From contig NZ_CVJQ01000001.1 of NCBI RefSeq assembly GCF_001375595.1, forward strand, positions 868,001-932,000: a stretch of DNA of 64,000 nt, in the 5' to 3' direction. Each line of letters begins with the position of its first letter. Positions within the stretch are counted from its first letter, which is position 1. Shown here one piece after another: positions 37,855 to 46,598 of the stretch. Origin of the DNA: Phenylobacterium immobile (ATCC 35973). GTDB lineage: Bacteria; Pseudomonadota; Alphaproteobacteria; Caulobacterales; Caulobacteraceae. The translations under genes and the position numbers were made by a program. Below the pieces are notes generated by a model that did no database searches, was not told where the DNA came from, and saw nothing but the letters and a program-made list of their open reading frames with translations.

Positions 37855-38927
37855 TCGGCCTCGGCGCCGACGAAGGTCACCTTGGTTCCCTGATGGACGG
37901 CCGCGCCAAGTTGAGCGGCGTCCCAGTTGGTCAGGCGCACGCAGCCGTGGCTAGCGACCTTGCCGACGAGACGCGGGTCCGGTGTGCCGTGAATGCCGTA
38001 GGTGTCCTTGGTCAGGTCGATCCAGGTGGAGCCCACCGGATTGTTCGGACCCGCCGCGATCGTGAGCTTGCCCTTCGAAGCGTCGCCGAAGGTCACCCGA
38101 TCCGGATCAAAGGTGTAGGTCGGCGCAGGCGCTAGCGTTCTCACCGCCCAGACGCCGCTGGGCGCCGGACGCTCCGAGGATCCCACAGTGGCCGGATAGA
38201 CGGCGATCAGGCCGCCCTTGTCGTCATAGGCCCTGAGCTGCTGTTTCGATTTGTCGACCTCGATGGCGGCGACCTTGGGCAGGACGGGGTCGACGGCCGC
38301 AGCTCCGGCTGCGGCCACCAGGATCGTGGTCCCGGCGACAGCGAAGTTCGCGGCCGGGTTCAGGGCGCGCAACAAGGCCTCGTCCATGTGGAATTTCTCG
38401 GCGAGGGCCTCAGCAGGGCTCGTGTAGGCGAGCCGATCGAGCTTGGCCATGTCGCTGTAGTCCTTGGGCACAGCCTCGATGAACGGGCCTGCCGCATCTT
38501 CGGCGGTGATCACATAGTCCATGACCGTCGGCCGCGCGTCGCTGAGCAGCATGGTCCAAACCTGGGCGTCGAGCTTGCCGTCGGCGGGAAGGTTGCGGCT
38601 TCGCTCATAGGCGGCGAGCGCATTCGTGAAATTGCCGCCTAGCTGGCCGTCGATGACGCCAGGCGAGACATGGGCGCGGTCAAGCAGCACCTGGGCGCGG
38701 ATCAGCACGTCGCGCTTTGCGATATTGTCGCTCATCGCTTCGGCGAACTGCGCCGTGTCGATGGCCTTGGCGGCGTCAGCGGTCGACGCCGTCAGGGGCG
38801 GCGGCGCTGGCGACGCAGCGACAGCCGCCGCGGAAGACGCGGGCGGAGACTTTTCGGCAGGCGCCGGCTGCGAACAGGCGGCCAGGATAGCGAAAAGGCA
38901 GGCTGACGACAGCTTTAGAGTATTCAT
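37851..38927 (-). CDS. L,D-transpeptidase lipoprotein (YkuD)
   Basis: 358-residue peptidoglycan cross-linking enzyme. Lipobox ILAAC (Cys about residue 18) marks an outer-membrane lipoprotein. An N-terminal peptidoglycan-binding domain (LDRAHVSPGVIDGQLGGNF) is followed by a LysM-like segment (EALAEKFHMDEALLRALNP), and the C-terminal YkuD domain has GIHGTPDP and ASHGCVRLTNWDA, with catalytic His and Cys. The active site is intact. Its ATG is only 37 bp from the divergent M15 peptidase start. Confidence 0.92.
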   Translation of the reverse strand: MNTLKLSSACLFAILAACSQPAPAEKSPPASSAAAVAASPAPPPLTASTADAAKAIDTAQFAEAMSDNIAKRDVLIRAQVLLDRAHVSPGVIDGQLGGNFTNALAAYERSRNLPADGKLDAQVWTMLLSDARPTVMDYVITAEDAAGPFIEAVPKDYSDMAKLDRLAYTSPAEALAEKFHMDEALLRALNPAANFAVAGTTILVAAAGAAAVDPVLPKVAAIEVDKSKQQLRAYDDKGGLIAVYPATVGSSERPAPSGVWAVRTLAPAPTYTFDPDRVTFGDASKGKLTIAAGPNNPVGSTWIDLTKDTYGIHGTPDPRLVGKVASHGCVRLTNWDAAQLGAAVHQGTKVTFVGAEAD

Positions 38928-38964
38928 GGTGGACCTCCGCGGTGCGCCGTGCGTTGAGCGCAGC

Positions 38965-39891
38965 GTGAGGATCAAGGTTTCAGAAGCGCTGCGGTTCCTG
39001 GCCGGGTTGGGCGCGACTGCGCTCGTCCTGCTGTTGCTGGCGATCCGCGTGACGAGCTGCGCGCCGATGAGCGTCAGCGCGCCGCCGATGGCCGCCTCGC
39101 CGCCGCCGCCCGCTGCGCGCGCGCCGGCGACGCCTGCGGAATGCCGAAACTCCGCCTTCGACGCGCAGGCCCAGGCCAACACGGCTAGCCTGGCGGGCTT
39201 GGCCTGGGCGCCGTTCGGACGGGACGAAATCGGCTGGGAAATCTATGCGCCGATGATCGGGCGCGAGGTCGCGACAGGCTGCCCGCCGACCAGTCCGGCC
39301 TTCGCAGCCGCCCTAGCCCGATGGCAGGCCTCCCAGGGCCTGGCGGCGACTGGCCTGATGAACGAGGTTGATTTTCAGCGCATGCGCGGCGTCATCCAAC
39401 TGCGCCGGCCCTTCGTGGTGCTGGCGGCGCAAGAGGTTTGCCCGGAGCCGACCTTGGGCGTGCTTGAGCCCAATCATGACGGTGAGGGCTATGGCGGCAA
39501 GCAGGTGTTCATGCGGCCTGCCGCCTTCGCCGCCTATCGCCGAATGGCCGCCGAAGCCCGCCGCGATCCGGAGATCGCCGCCGATCCGCGCAACCTGACC
39601 ATCTTCTCCGGTTATCGCAGTCCGGCGCTTGACGCCCAGCGGTGCCAGCTGGAAGGCAACTGCGATGGCGTGGTCAGGGCCAGCTGCTCGGCCCATCGCA
39701 CAGGCTTGGCGGTGGACATCTATGTGGGCCAGGCGCCCGGATTCGGCCCCGACTCAAGCGCTGATCCCAATCGCCTCTACATGAGTCGCACGCCGACCTA
39801 CCGTTGGCTGGTGGCGAACGCCGACAGGTTTGGCTTCGTCAACTATCCCTTCGAGCCCTGGCACTGGGAGTGGACGGGCGAAGCGCCCTAG
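38965..39891 (+). CDS. M15-family D-alanyl-D-alanine carboxypeptidase
   Basis: 308-residue zinc peptidase of the VanY/DacC type, expected to trim the terminal D-Ala of peptidoglycan stems. An N-terminal membrane helix or signal (LAGLGATALVLLLLAIRV) precedes a PG_binding_1-like part (PTSPAFAAALARWQASQGL). The M15 domain has IFSGYRSPALDAQ, the zinc motif SAHRTGLAVDIYVG and EPWHWEWTG, all catalytic ligands present. Start uncertain: GTG at 38965 gives a clean signal; an ATG at 38926 would overlap the divergent ldt start codon. Confidence 0.85.
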   Translation: MRIKVSEALRFLAGLGATALVLLLLAIRVTSCAPMSVSAPPMAASPPPPAARAPATPAECRNSAFDAQAQANTASLAGLAWAPFGRDEIGWEIYAPMIGREVATGCPPTSPAFAAALARWQASQGLAATGLMNEVDFQRMRGVIQLRRPFVVLAAQEVCPEPTLGVLEPNHDGEGYGGKQVFMRPAAFAAYRRMAAEARRDPEIAADPRNLTIFSGYRSPALDAQRCQLEGNCDGVVRASCSAHRTGLAVDIYVGQAPGFGPDSSADPNRLYMSRTPTYRWLVANADRFGFVNYPFEPWHWEWTGEAP

Positions 39892-39918
39892 GGCAAGGCA
39901 AGCCGCCGCGGACGGGGC

Positions 39919-40608
39919 TCAGGTGCTTGACGCATGGTGAGTGCTCTGGGCCTCGCGAGTGAATCCCGCGGCGACCACGGCTATGTGGCGATCCATCTGA
40001 ATCGAAAGACTTTCGGCGTCCGCGGCTTCCGACGCCGCCCAACGATAACACCAAGCATAGGCGGCGATCAGCAGATCGGTTGTGGCCCAGGTGTCGCACG
40101 CGGGATCGACGTCGCCGCGGCGGATGCCGTCGAGCAGGCACTCATTGACCATGTTGAGCACCCGCTTGTTGCGACCGTAGGGCTTGGCCGTCCGGGGCAG
40201 GGTCCAGTCATAGGCCGCCGAGATGTGCGTCATGAACAGGCGGACGCGGTGTAGTTCGAAGGCGAAGTAGAGCGCGAACAGCGAGCGCAAACGATCGACG
40301 GTCGACCCCTTCAGATGCGGCGCCACGCGGTCGACCTCCGCGTAGAGCGCGTCCAGGCGCGCCTCCATCACCTCGCTCAGGATGTCGCCTTTGGAGGTGA
40401 AGGTGGTGAACACCGTGCCCACGGACACGCCGGCGCGTCGCGCGATCTCGCGGATGGTCGCGCCGTGGTAGCCTTCGGCTTCGAACAGCTCGCGCGCGGC
40501 GTCCAGCACGCGACCACGGGTCGCCGCTTTCTGGTTTTGGCGCCCGTTCGGCCTCACGGGTGGAGGCTGCGGGTCGCTCGATCGCTCAAGCTCTGCTGGC
40601 TCGGTCAT
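39919..40608 (-). CDS. TetR-family regulator
   Basis: About 229 residues. The HTH is at about residues 30-75: GRVLDAARELFEAEGYHGATIREIARRAGVSVGTVFTTF, where the final helix reads GVSVGTVF. The C-terminal domain has hydrophobic helices (YDWTLPRTAKPYG). Ligand unknown. The start is ambiguous; ATG at 40608, ATG at 40644 and TTG at 40695 are in frame, and none has a strong ribosome site. It is cotranscribed with a second TetR gene that lies just upstream. Confidence 0.85.
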   Translation of the reverse strand: MTEPAELERSSDPQPPPVRPNGRQNQKAATRGRVLDAARELFEAEGYHGATIREIARRAGVSVGTVFTTFTSKGDILSEVMEARLDALYAEVDRVAPHLKGSTVDRLRSLFALYFAFELHRVRLFMTHISAAYDWTLPRTAKPYGRNKRVLNMVNECLLDGIRRGDVDPACDTWATTDLLIAAYAWCYRWAASEAADAESLSIQMDRHIAVVAAGFTREAQSTHHASST

Positions 40609-40675
40609 TGGCCCAAGATTTGTAGTCTGGGCCGCGACTGTCATCAATGGGCCGCGTAGCCGCGACTCGATGCGG

Positions 40676-41323
40676 TCAGACGCGGGCCCCGGCAAGAATT
40701 ACCGCCACCTGCAGCCCGGCGCGCTCGGCCAAGTTTTCCGGGGTGAGCCCGTGGCGGAAGGCCCGCGAGAAGTTGGCCAAGTAGGCGTCGAAGATCATCT
40801 CGGCGCGCAGCTTTAACTCCGCGTCGGCTTTAAGCTGCCCCGCGGCCACACCCCGTTCCAGCTGTTGCAGGATCAGGTCGCACATGGTCGCGGCGCCCGG
40901 CGCCGTGCGGCGCGTGGCGCTGGCATGCAGGGTGAAGGAGGCGCTGAAGGCGGCCCGCACCAGCGGCAATTGGGTGTGATAGAAATCGTAGCCCGCCGAG
41001 AGCATCGCGCTGAGCGCAGCTTCCACGTCTTCCTTGTCGCCGGCGGCCTCGGCCATCAGGCTGCTCAGTTCCTGCATGTCGGTGGACATGATCTCCTGGA
41101 AAAGGTCGGCCTTGTCCGAGAAGTTGGCGAACACCGCCCCCGTCGACATGCCCGCGGCGCTGGCGATGTCGCGGATGGTGGCGCCTTCATAGCCGTGCTC
41201 GCTGAACAGTCGGCGGGCGGCCTCCAGCACCTTGGCGCGGGTTTCCTGCTTGGCCAGGGCCCGGCGGGAGGGGCCTTTTTCCTTGGCGCAGCGCGCCGCG
41301 TCCTTGGGGGAGACGTGCATCAT
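40676..41323 (-). CDS. TetR-family regulator, first of a tandem pair
   Basis: 215 residues. The HTH at about residues 25-70 is KVLEAARRLFSEHGYEGATIRDIASAAGMSTGAVFANFSDKADLF. The C-terminal part is helical. It shares clear HTH similarity with the following TetR (YxGATIRxIA and STGAVF/SVGTVF), so the pair may come from duplication. I use the ATG at 41323. Upstream is a 240-bp intergenic region with a perfect hairpin at 41450-41468. Confidence 0.87.
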   Translation of the reverse strand: MMHVSPKDAARCAKEKGPSRRALAKQETRAKVLEAARRLFSEHGYEGATIRDIASAAGMSTGAVFANFSDKADLFQEIMSTDMQELSSLMAEAAGDKEDVEAALSAMLSAGYDFYHTQLPLVRAAFSASFTLHASATRRTAPGAATMCDLILQQLERGVAAGQLKADAELKLRAEMIFDAYLANFSRAFRHGLTPENLAERAGLQVAVILAGARV

Positions 41324-41326
41324 CAA

Positions 41327-41567
41327 CTTCGTGCCTTTTCGAAACGTGGCGTTGCGCGCCTACGGATCCCCCCTGTCCGCCGGCGCAAGCGTCGCCACCC
41401 TGTATCGCTGAACATGATCAGCTAACAATGTCTTTTCGCTGGCCAAGATGAGAAAGCTTCGCTTTCTCGCAAAACTCGACAAGTTAGGCTGGTTCTTCGA
41501 ACGTGTTCATTGCCTCAACTGAGATCGCGCATTGGCGAGACGCCCGGTCGTGGCCTAGATTGCGGCC
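41327..41567. other. Divergent intergenic region, tetR pair and hig1
   Basis: 241 bp between the divergent TetR and HIG1 genes. A perfect inverted repeat GAGAAAGC-TTC-GCTTTCTC lies at 41450-41468, and TGATCA with flanking TGAACATGATCAGC at about 41410-41423. Either could be an operator or hairpin. I see no clear promoter boxes. Confidence 0.5.
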
Positions 41568-41768
41568 ATGGACGCCGTTTTCAGAATCCTGATGCCGCTC
41601 TCCCTCGCCGCTGTGGCGATCGTGCTGGCGTTAGGCATCTATTCCCTGTTTCGCGGCGGCGATTTCGCCCGCAGCTACTCGAACCGTTTGATGCGCCTGC
41701 GGGTCGTGATGCAGGCGCTCGCGGTGGCGATCCTGGCCGGCGCCCTCTGGTGGCGCAGCCATAGCTGA
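41568..41768 (+). CDS. HIG1-domain small membrane protein
   Basis: 66 residues with two membrane helices (ILMPLSLAAVAIVLALGIYSLF and VVMQALAVAILAGALWW) joined by a loop containing the HIG1 pattern RGGDFARSYSNRLMRLRVVMQ. HIG1 proteins associate with respiratory supercomplexes in mitochondria; bacterial members are less studied. It lies 9 bp before the cobalamin adenosyltransferase gene on the same strand. Confidence 0.85.
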   Translation: MDAVFRILMPLSLAAVAIVLALGIYSLFRGGDFARSYSNRLMRLRVVMQALAVAILAGALWWRSHS

Positions 41769-41777
41769 GCCGCAGGC

Positions 41778-42350
41778 GTGGTCCGGCTCACCCGCATCTA
41801 CACCCGGACCGGCGACGCCGGATCGACCAGCCTCGCCGATGGCTCAAGCACGCCCAAGACCAGCTTGCGCGTTGAGGTCTGCGGCGCTGTCGATGAGACG
41901 AACGCCTGCGTCGGCCTCGCCCGGATCCACCTGACCACGATGGCCGAGCTCGACACTATGCTGAGCCGAATCCAGAACGAGTTGTTCGACCTGGGCGCCG
42001 ATATCGCGACACCCCCTGTCGCGGACGAGGCGCCTGGCGCCGCCCTGCGTATCCTCGACGGTCAGGTCACGCGCCTGGAGGCGGAAATCGACCAGATGAA
42101 CGTCGTGCTGGCGCCGCTCTCGTCCTTTATCCTGCCGGGCGGGACTCCGGCGGCGGCGGCCCTGCATCTGGCCCGCACGGTCTGCCGACGAGCCGAACGC
42201 GACGCCTGGAGGCTGACGGAGAGCGGGGCGACGGTCGGCGGCCCCGCGCTTCGCTATCTGAACCGGCTATCCGACTTGCTCTTCGTCGCAGCCCGCGCCG
42301 CCAATGGCGCGACCGGTGAGGTATTCTGGAGGCCGGCGGCGACCCGCTAA
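41778..42350 (+). CDS. Cob(I)yrinic acid a,c-diamide adenosyltransferase (PduO type)
   Basis: 190-residue ATP:cob(I)alamin adenosyltransferase that makes adenosylcobalamin, the cofactor of enzymes such as methylmalonyl-CoA mutase. Family motifs: [16 protein letters not shown] at the N-terminus, [27 protein letters not shown], and [16 protein letters not shown] near the C-terminus. The start is GTG at 41778 with a weak ribosome site. It may share a transcript with the HIG1 gene. Confidence 0.92.
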   Translation: MVRLTRIYTRTGDAGSTSLADGSSTPKTSLRVEVCGAVDETNACVGLARIHLTTMAELDTMLSRIQNELFDLGADIATPPVADEAPGAALRILDGQVTRLEAEIDQMNVVLAPLSSFILPGGTPAAAALHLARTVCRRAERDAWRLTESGATVGGPALRYLNRLSDLLFVAARAANGATGEVFWRPAATR

Positions 42351-42353
42351 GGT

Positions 42354-42665
42354 CTATCTCGACTGTGGGGCGGTCAGGATCGGCGCGGCCGGGCTCTGGG
42401 GCTCTGGCCGGCCGATCGCTTGCTTGGCCGCGGCCTCGGCCTGCTTGTCCTGGATGGTGCGGCCGGTGATGTCGGAGATCAGCACGGGCTGGGCGCAGAC
42501 CCGCTCGGAACGATCCCACCACTTTCCACCTTCGAGACAACGCTTCTCTGGCCAGACCCAACCCACCTGCCAAATCGCAAGCGCGACGCAGATCGCGGCG
42601 AACAGAACCAGGAAGACGAGCTTCGCCCGTTGGATCATGGGGTTCAGGCGATCGCCGTTACGCAT
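42354..42665 (-). CDS. Single-pass membrane protein of unknown function
   Basis: 103 residues with a basic N-terminus, one membrane helix ([23 protein letters not shown]) and a periplasmic part with two Cys ([21 protein letters not shown]), which may form a disulfide. GGAGG at 42672-42676 sits at a good distance before the ATG at 42665, so the gene is probably real. Family unknown. It is divergent from etfB, with a 16-bp palindrome in between. Confidence 0.7.
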   Translation of the reverse strand: MRNGDRLNPMIQRAKLVFLVLFAAICVALAIWQVGWVWPEKRCLEGGKWWDRSERVCAQPVLISDITGRTIQDKQAEAAAKQAIGRPEPQSPAAPILTAPQSR

Positions 42666-42692
42666 CCGTGGCCTCCTTGACCCCTCTTGCCG

Positions 42693-42708
42693 CGGCTTTG
42701 CAAAGCCG
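42693..42708. promoter_or_regulatory. 16-bp palindrome upstream of etfB
   Basis: CGGCTTTGCAAAGCCG is a perfect palindrome between the divergent membrane-protein and etfB genes, 60 bp before the etfB ATG. It could be an operator for a dimeric regulator. No regulator gene is adjacent, so the assignment is tentative. Confidence 0.5.
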
Positions 42709-42768
42709 GGCGGGAACCGTTATGCCCCCTCCAATGCTGCAGTGCGAACGACGTGGAGAGCGTGCGAC

Positions 42769-43515
42769 ATGAAGGTTCTGGTCCCGGTAAAGCGGGTGAT
42801 CGACTACAACGTCAAGCCGCGGGTGAAGGCCGACCAAACCGGCGTCGAACTCGCCAACGTCAAAATGTCGATGAATCCGTTCTGCGAAATCGCCGTCGAA
42901 GAGGCGGTGCGGTTGCGCGAAAAGGGCGTGGCGACCGAGGTCGTCGCTGTATCGATTGGCCCGGTGCAGGCGCAGGACACTCTGCGCACCGCCTTGGCCA
43001 TGGGCGCTGACCGCGCGATCCTTATCCAGACCACCGACGACATTGAGCCGTTGGCTGTCGCCAAGGTGCTCAAGGCCCTGGTCGACGAGGAGCAGCCCGG
43101 TCTGGTGGTTATGGGCAAGCAGGCGATCGACGGTGACAACAACGCCGTCGGCCAGATGTTGGCGGCCTTGCTCGGTTGGCCGCAGGCGACTTTCGCCTCG
43201 GCGGTCGAGGTCTCCGGCCAGACGGCCAAGGTCACCCGCGAGGAGGACGGCGGCCTCCAGACCCTGGAGGTCGACCTGCCGGCGGTGGTCACCGCCGACC
43301 TGCGCCTGAACGAGCCACGCTATGCGTCCCTTCCCAACATCATGAAGGCCAAGAAGAAGCCGCTAGACGTGCGCGAGTTGGCCAGCCTCGGCCTGGACAC
43401 CGCGCCGCGTCTGAAGGTGCTGAAGGTCGCCGAGCCGCCGAAGCGCAGTGGTGGGATCAAGGTTGAATCGGCCGCCGACCTCGTTGCGAAACTCAAGACC
43501 GCCGGAGCGCTCTGA
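42769..43515 (+). CDS. etfB: Electron transfer flavoprotein, beta subunit
   Basis: 248-residue subunit of the ETF heterodimer, which carries electrons from acyl-CoA and related dehydrogenases to the quinone pool via ETF-QO. It starts [20 protein letters not shown], with the conserved [13 protein letters not shown] and AMP-binding [23 protein letters not shown]. The recognition-loop region ends [20 protein letters not shown]. The stop overlaps the etfA ATG by one base (TGATG). I take the ATG at 42769; the longer frame reads through the palindrome. Confidence 0.97.
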   Translation: MKVLVPVKRVIDYNVKPRVKADQTGVELANVKMSMNPFCEIAVEEAVRLREKGVATEVVAVSIGPVQAQDTLRTALAMGADRAILIQTTDDIEPLAVAKVLKALVDEEQPGLVVMGKQAIDGDNNAVGQMLAALLGWPQATFASAVEVSGQTAKVTREEDGGLQTLEVDLPAVVTADLRLNEPRYASLPNIMKAKKKPLDVRELASLGLDTAPRLKVLKVAEPPKRSGGIKVESAADLVAKLKTAGAL

Positions 43516-44447
43516 TGGCTGTTCTGCTCATCGCCGATCACGACAACGCTGTCCTGAAGGACGACACCGCCAAGGCGCTGACCGCCGCCCTGAAGATCTC
43601 AGGCGACGTCGATATCCTTGTCGCGGGCCAAGGCGCTTCTGCGGTCGCCGCCGCGGCCGCCAAGCTGGCCGGGGTGCACAAGGTTTTGCTGGCCGAAAGC
43701 GAAGCCCTGGGTCACGGCGTGGCCGAAGCGATCGAGGCCCAGGTCCTGGCGCTGGCCGAGGGCTATGAGGCGATCGTTTCGCCGGCCACGGCCCAGGGCA
43801 AGAACTACAGCCCGCGTATCGCCGCCAAGCTGGACTCCGCGCCGATCTCGGAAATCGTCGAGGTGATTTCGTCCGACACTTTCGTGCGGCCGATCTACGC
43901 CGGCAACGCCCTGGAGACGATCCAGTCGGCCGACGCCAAGAAGGTGATCACCGTCCGCGCCACGGCCTTCGCGCCGGCGGCCGAAGGGGGTTCGGCCCGT
44001 GTTGAAACGCTGACCGCGGCTGCGGCTTCGACCAAGGCCCGCTTCGTTTCCGATGAGTTGGTGAAGTCAGCCCGTCCGGACCTCGGCGCGGCCAAGGTGG
44101 TCGTGTCAGGCGGCCGTGCTCTGGGTTCGGCCGAGGAGTTTCAGGCTGTGATCGACCCACTCGCTGACAAGTTGGGCGCCGCCGTCGGCGCAAGCCGGGC
44201 TGCGGTGGACGCAGGCTATGCGCCCAACGACTATCAGGTCGGCCAGACCGGCAAGGTCGTCGCGCCCGAGCTCTACATCGCCATCGGCATCTCCGGGGCG
44301 ATTCAGCATCTGGCCGGCATGAAGGATTCCAAGGTGATCGTCGCGATCAACAAGGATCCCGACGCACCGATCTTCCAGGTCGCCGACTTCGGCCTGGTGG
44401 GCGACTACAAGACCCTCGTGCCGGAATTGATGGCCGCGCTCGGCTAG
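43515..44447 (+). CDS. etfA: Electron transfer flavoprotein, alpha subunit
   Basis: 310-residue FAD-binding subunit. The C-terminal FAD domain contains [59 protein letters not shown] and [20 protein letters not shown], the full ETF-alpha signature. The N-terminal domain is the family alpha/beta fold. It overlaps etfB by one base. The next gene hbd follows after 92 bp, with a palindromic site in the gap. Confidence 0.97.
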   Translation: MAVLLIADHDNAVLKDDTAKALTAALKISGDVDILVAGQGASAVAAAAAKLAGVHKVLLAESEALGHGVAEAIEAQVLALAEGYEAIVSPATAQGKNYSPRIAAKLDSAPISEIVEVISSDTFVRPIYAGNALETIQSADAKKVITVRATAFAPAAEGGSARVETLTAAAASTKARFVSDELVKSARPDLGAAKVVVSGGRALGSAEEFQAVIDPLADKLGAAVGASRAAVDAGYAPNDYQVGQTGKVVAPELYIAIGISGAIQHLAGMKDSKVIVAINKDPDAPIFQVADFGLVGDYKTLVPELMAALG

Positions 44448-44457
44448 AACGGCGTTC

Positions 44458-44470
44458 GCTGCATTGCAGC
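44458..44470. promoter_or_regulatory. Inverted repeat between etfA and hbd
   Basis: GCTGCA-T-TGCAGC is a perfect 6-bp inverted repeat, 70 bp upstream of the hbd ATG. It contains CTGC-N3-GCAG, the form bound by PhaR-type regulators of polyhydroxybutyrate metabolism in other alphaproteobacteria. A related CTGCAG-bearing stretch lies before etfB at 42733-42748. Operator function is inferred, not shown. Confidence 0.45.
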
Positions 44471-44539
44471 AAAAGAGAGTCGGCGCCGTGGCGCAACGTG
44501 CTAAGAACGCCGCAGACAACGGTATTCGAGGCGCTACCC

Positions 44540-45418
44540 ATGGGTGAGATCAGGTCTGTCGGCATCATCGGCGCGGGGCAAATGGGCGCCGGCATCGCCC
44601 AGGTGTGCGCTGCAGCGGGCTATGATGTGCTGCTGCACGACGTGAGCGCCGATCGCATCGAGTCTGGCCTTGGCGTCATTCGCGACACCCTGGCCAAGAC
44701 GGTCGCCCGCGGCCAGATCGACCAGGCCGCCGCGGATGGCACGATCGCCAAGGTGAAGGCCGCACCTGAGCTGCAGTCGATCGGCCAGTGCGACCTCGCG
44801 ATCGAGGCCGCCACCGAAGACGAAGTGGTCAAGAAGGCGATCTTCAAGGCGCTGCAGCCGCATCTGAAAGCCGAGACGATCCTGGCGTCGAACACCTCCT
44901 CGATCTCGATCACCCGGATGGCTTCGACGACCGATCGGCCCGAGCGCTTCATCGGCTTGCACTTCATGAATCCCGTGCCGCGCATGAAGCTGGTGGAAAT
45001 CATCCGCGGCATCGCCACGGCGCCGGCCACCTATGAACAGGCTGTCCAATTCGCCCGCTCGCTGGGCAAGACCACGGCCAACGCCGAAGATTTTCCGGCC
45101 TTCATCGTCAACCGCATTCTCGCGCCGATGATCAATGAAGCGATCTACACCCTCTATGAGGGCGTCGGCACGGTCGACTCCATCGACACCGCCATGAAGC
45201 TCGGCGCGAACCATCCGATGGGCCCGCTGGAGCTCGGCGATTTCATCGGCCTCGACACCGTCCTCGCCATCATGAACGTGCTCTACGACGGTCTGGCTGA
45301 CTCCAAGTACCGGCCTTGTCCGTTGCTGACCAAATACGTTGAAGCTGGCTGGCTCGGCCGCAAGGTCGGCCGCGGCTTCTACGACTATCGCGGCCCCACG
45401 CCCATTCCGACCCGCTAG
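44540..45418 (+). CDS. hbd: 3-hydroxybutyryl-CoA dehydrogenase
   Basis: 292-residue NAD-dependent enzyme interconverting 3-hydroxybutyryl-CoA and acetoacetyl-CoA. The Rossmann motif VGIIGAGQMGAGIAQVCA is at the N-terminus, followed by FIGLHFMNPVPRMKLVEI with the catalytic His and AFIVNRILAPMINEAI, and the C-terminal DFIGLDTVLAIMNVLYDGL and GRKVGRGFYDY. It follows etfBA on the same strand, consistent with butyrate or fatty-acid oxidation feeding ETF. ATG at 44540 is chosen over an upstream frame. Confidence 0.95.
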   Translation: MGEIRSVGIIGAGQMGAGIAQVCAAAGYDVLLHDVSADRIESGLGVIRDTLAKTVARGQIDQAAADGTIAKVKAAPELQSIGQCDLAIEAATEDEVVKKAIFKALQPHLKAETILASNTSSISITRMASTTDRPERFIGLHFMNPVPRMKLVEIIRGIATAPATYEQAVQFARSLGKTTANAEDFPAFIVNRILAPMINEAIYTLYEGVGTVDSIDTAMKLGANHPMGPLELGDFIGLDTVLAIMNVLYDGLADSKYRPCPLLTKYVEAGWLGRKVGRGFYDYRGPTPIPTR

Positions 45419-45451
45419 GAGCTCAGGGACTGACGACGCCCGCGGGCGTCG

Positions 45452-46426
45452 TCAGTTGAACCGGGGCTTGCGCATCAGTGAGGTCCGGTCGGCCGAGCGT
45501 ATCTCGACATCGAAGACATCGCCTTCGCGTTGCAAGGTCAGCGGCACCCGTACGCCGGCCGGGCCCTGGGCCCAAAGTCGGGTGTAGAAGTCCGCCAGAT
45601 CGCTCACCGCCACACCATCGACGGCCAGGATGAGATCGCCCTGGCGAAGTTCGGCGCGCGAGGCCGGACCGCCCGGGGTCACGCTGGTGATGACCACATG
45701 GTCGCTGGTCTCGCCGCTGATTACGCCCAGCCAAGGACGCGGCGGATGCGGCGCACGGCCCTGAGCCAGAGCGTCCAGGATCGGCGGCAGGAGATCGGTG
45801 GGCACGAACATGTTGAGCTGGCTGACGCCGCGCCGGCGCCGGCGCTGCAGGCTCAGCGAGCCGATGCCGAGCAGGTCCCCGCCGGCGCCGATCAGGGCCG
45901 CGCCGCTCCAGTGCGGGTGCGCGGGCTCCGTCATGATCGCGTCGTCCAGCATATATTCCCAGTAACCGGCGAAGGGCATGCGCGTCAGGACCTGGCCTAC
46001 CGAGGCGTGGGCCACGCCGCCGCCGCCAGCGATGATCACGGGGCTGCCGTCGGTCAGGCCCTCGGAATCGCCCAGCTGCAGGGCGGGCAGATCCAAGGGC
46101 TCCAGCGCCTGGACAAGGCCGAGGCCCGAGACCGGATCCACGCCGAGGGCGTGGGCGTCGACGCGGCGGCCGTCATTGGTGGTGAGGGTGATCTGCTGCG
46201 CCTCGTTGATGAGATAGCCGATGGTCAGGACCAGACCGTTCGTGCCGATGACGGCGCCATTGCCCAGCCGCTCCGTGCCGAGCGTCCGGGCGGTGAAGGC
46301 GTCCGCGGGCGCCGTGGCTTCCAGCGCCACGACGGCGGACAATGTTCGGTCCAGATCAAAGCCCCAGCGCTCCGCCGAGGGACGCAGTTCAGCCTCGACC
46401 TCATAGCCATCGAACGGTGAACTCAA
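45452..46426 (-). CDS. HtrA-like protein with PDZ domain, catalytic residues lost
   Basis: 324 residues with the DegP/HtrA layout: trypsin-like fold then one PDZ domain (PRPWLGVISGE, GGPASRAELRQGDLILAVDG). The expected His position, normally in TNxHV, reads VLTIGYLI, and the usual catalytic Asp stretch reads VSGLGLVQA, so both residues are missing. The Ser position (HWSGAALIG) is kept. No signal peptide is seen, so it is probably cytoplasmic. It is best described as a pseudoprotease or PDZ scaffold. The final residues are RKPRFN. Confidence 0.8.
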   Translation of the reverse strand: MSSPFDGYEVEAELRPSAERWGFDLDRTLSAVVALEATAPADAFTARTLGTERLGNGAVIGTNGLVLTIGYLINEAQQITLTTNDGRRVDAHALGVDPVSGLGLVQALEPLDLPALQLGDSEGLTDGSPVIIAGGGGVAHASVGQVLTRMPFAGYWEYMLDDAIMTEPAHPHWSGAALIGAGGDLLGIGSLSLQRRRRRGVSQLNMFVPTDLLPPILDALAQGRAPHPPRPWLGVISGETSDHVVITSVTPGGPASRAELRQGDLILAVDGVAVSDLADFYTRLWAQGPAGVRVPLTLQREGDVFDVEIRSADRTSLMRKPRFN

Positions 46427-46598
46427 GCCAAGCTCCTCTTTAATCGCGCGTTCGCCGAAGGCTCTGCGCCCAAAGTCACCCCGGCATCAAGGGTTCCGCG
46501 TCATTTCTGGCGACTGTCCCGACGACGCAGGCGGAACACTCGCCGCGCTTAAGCTTTAGCGTCCTATCGCGGCCTTGGCCGCTCAAGGGGCTGACCAA

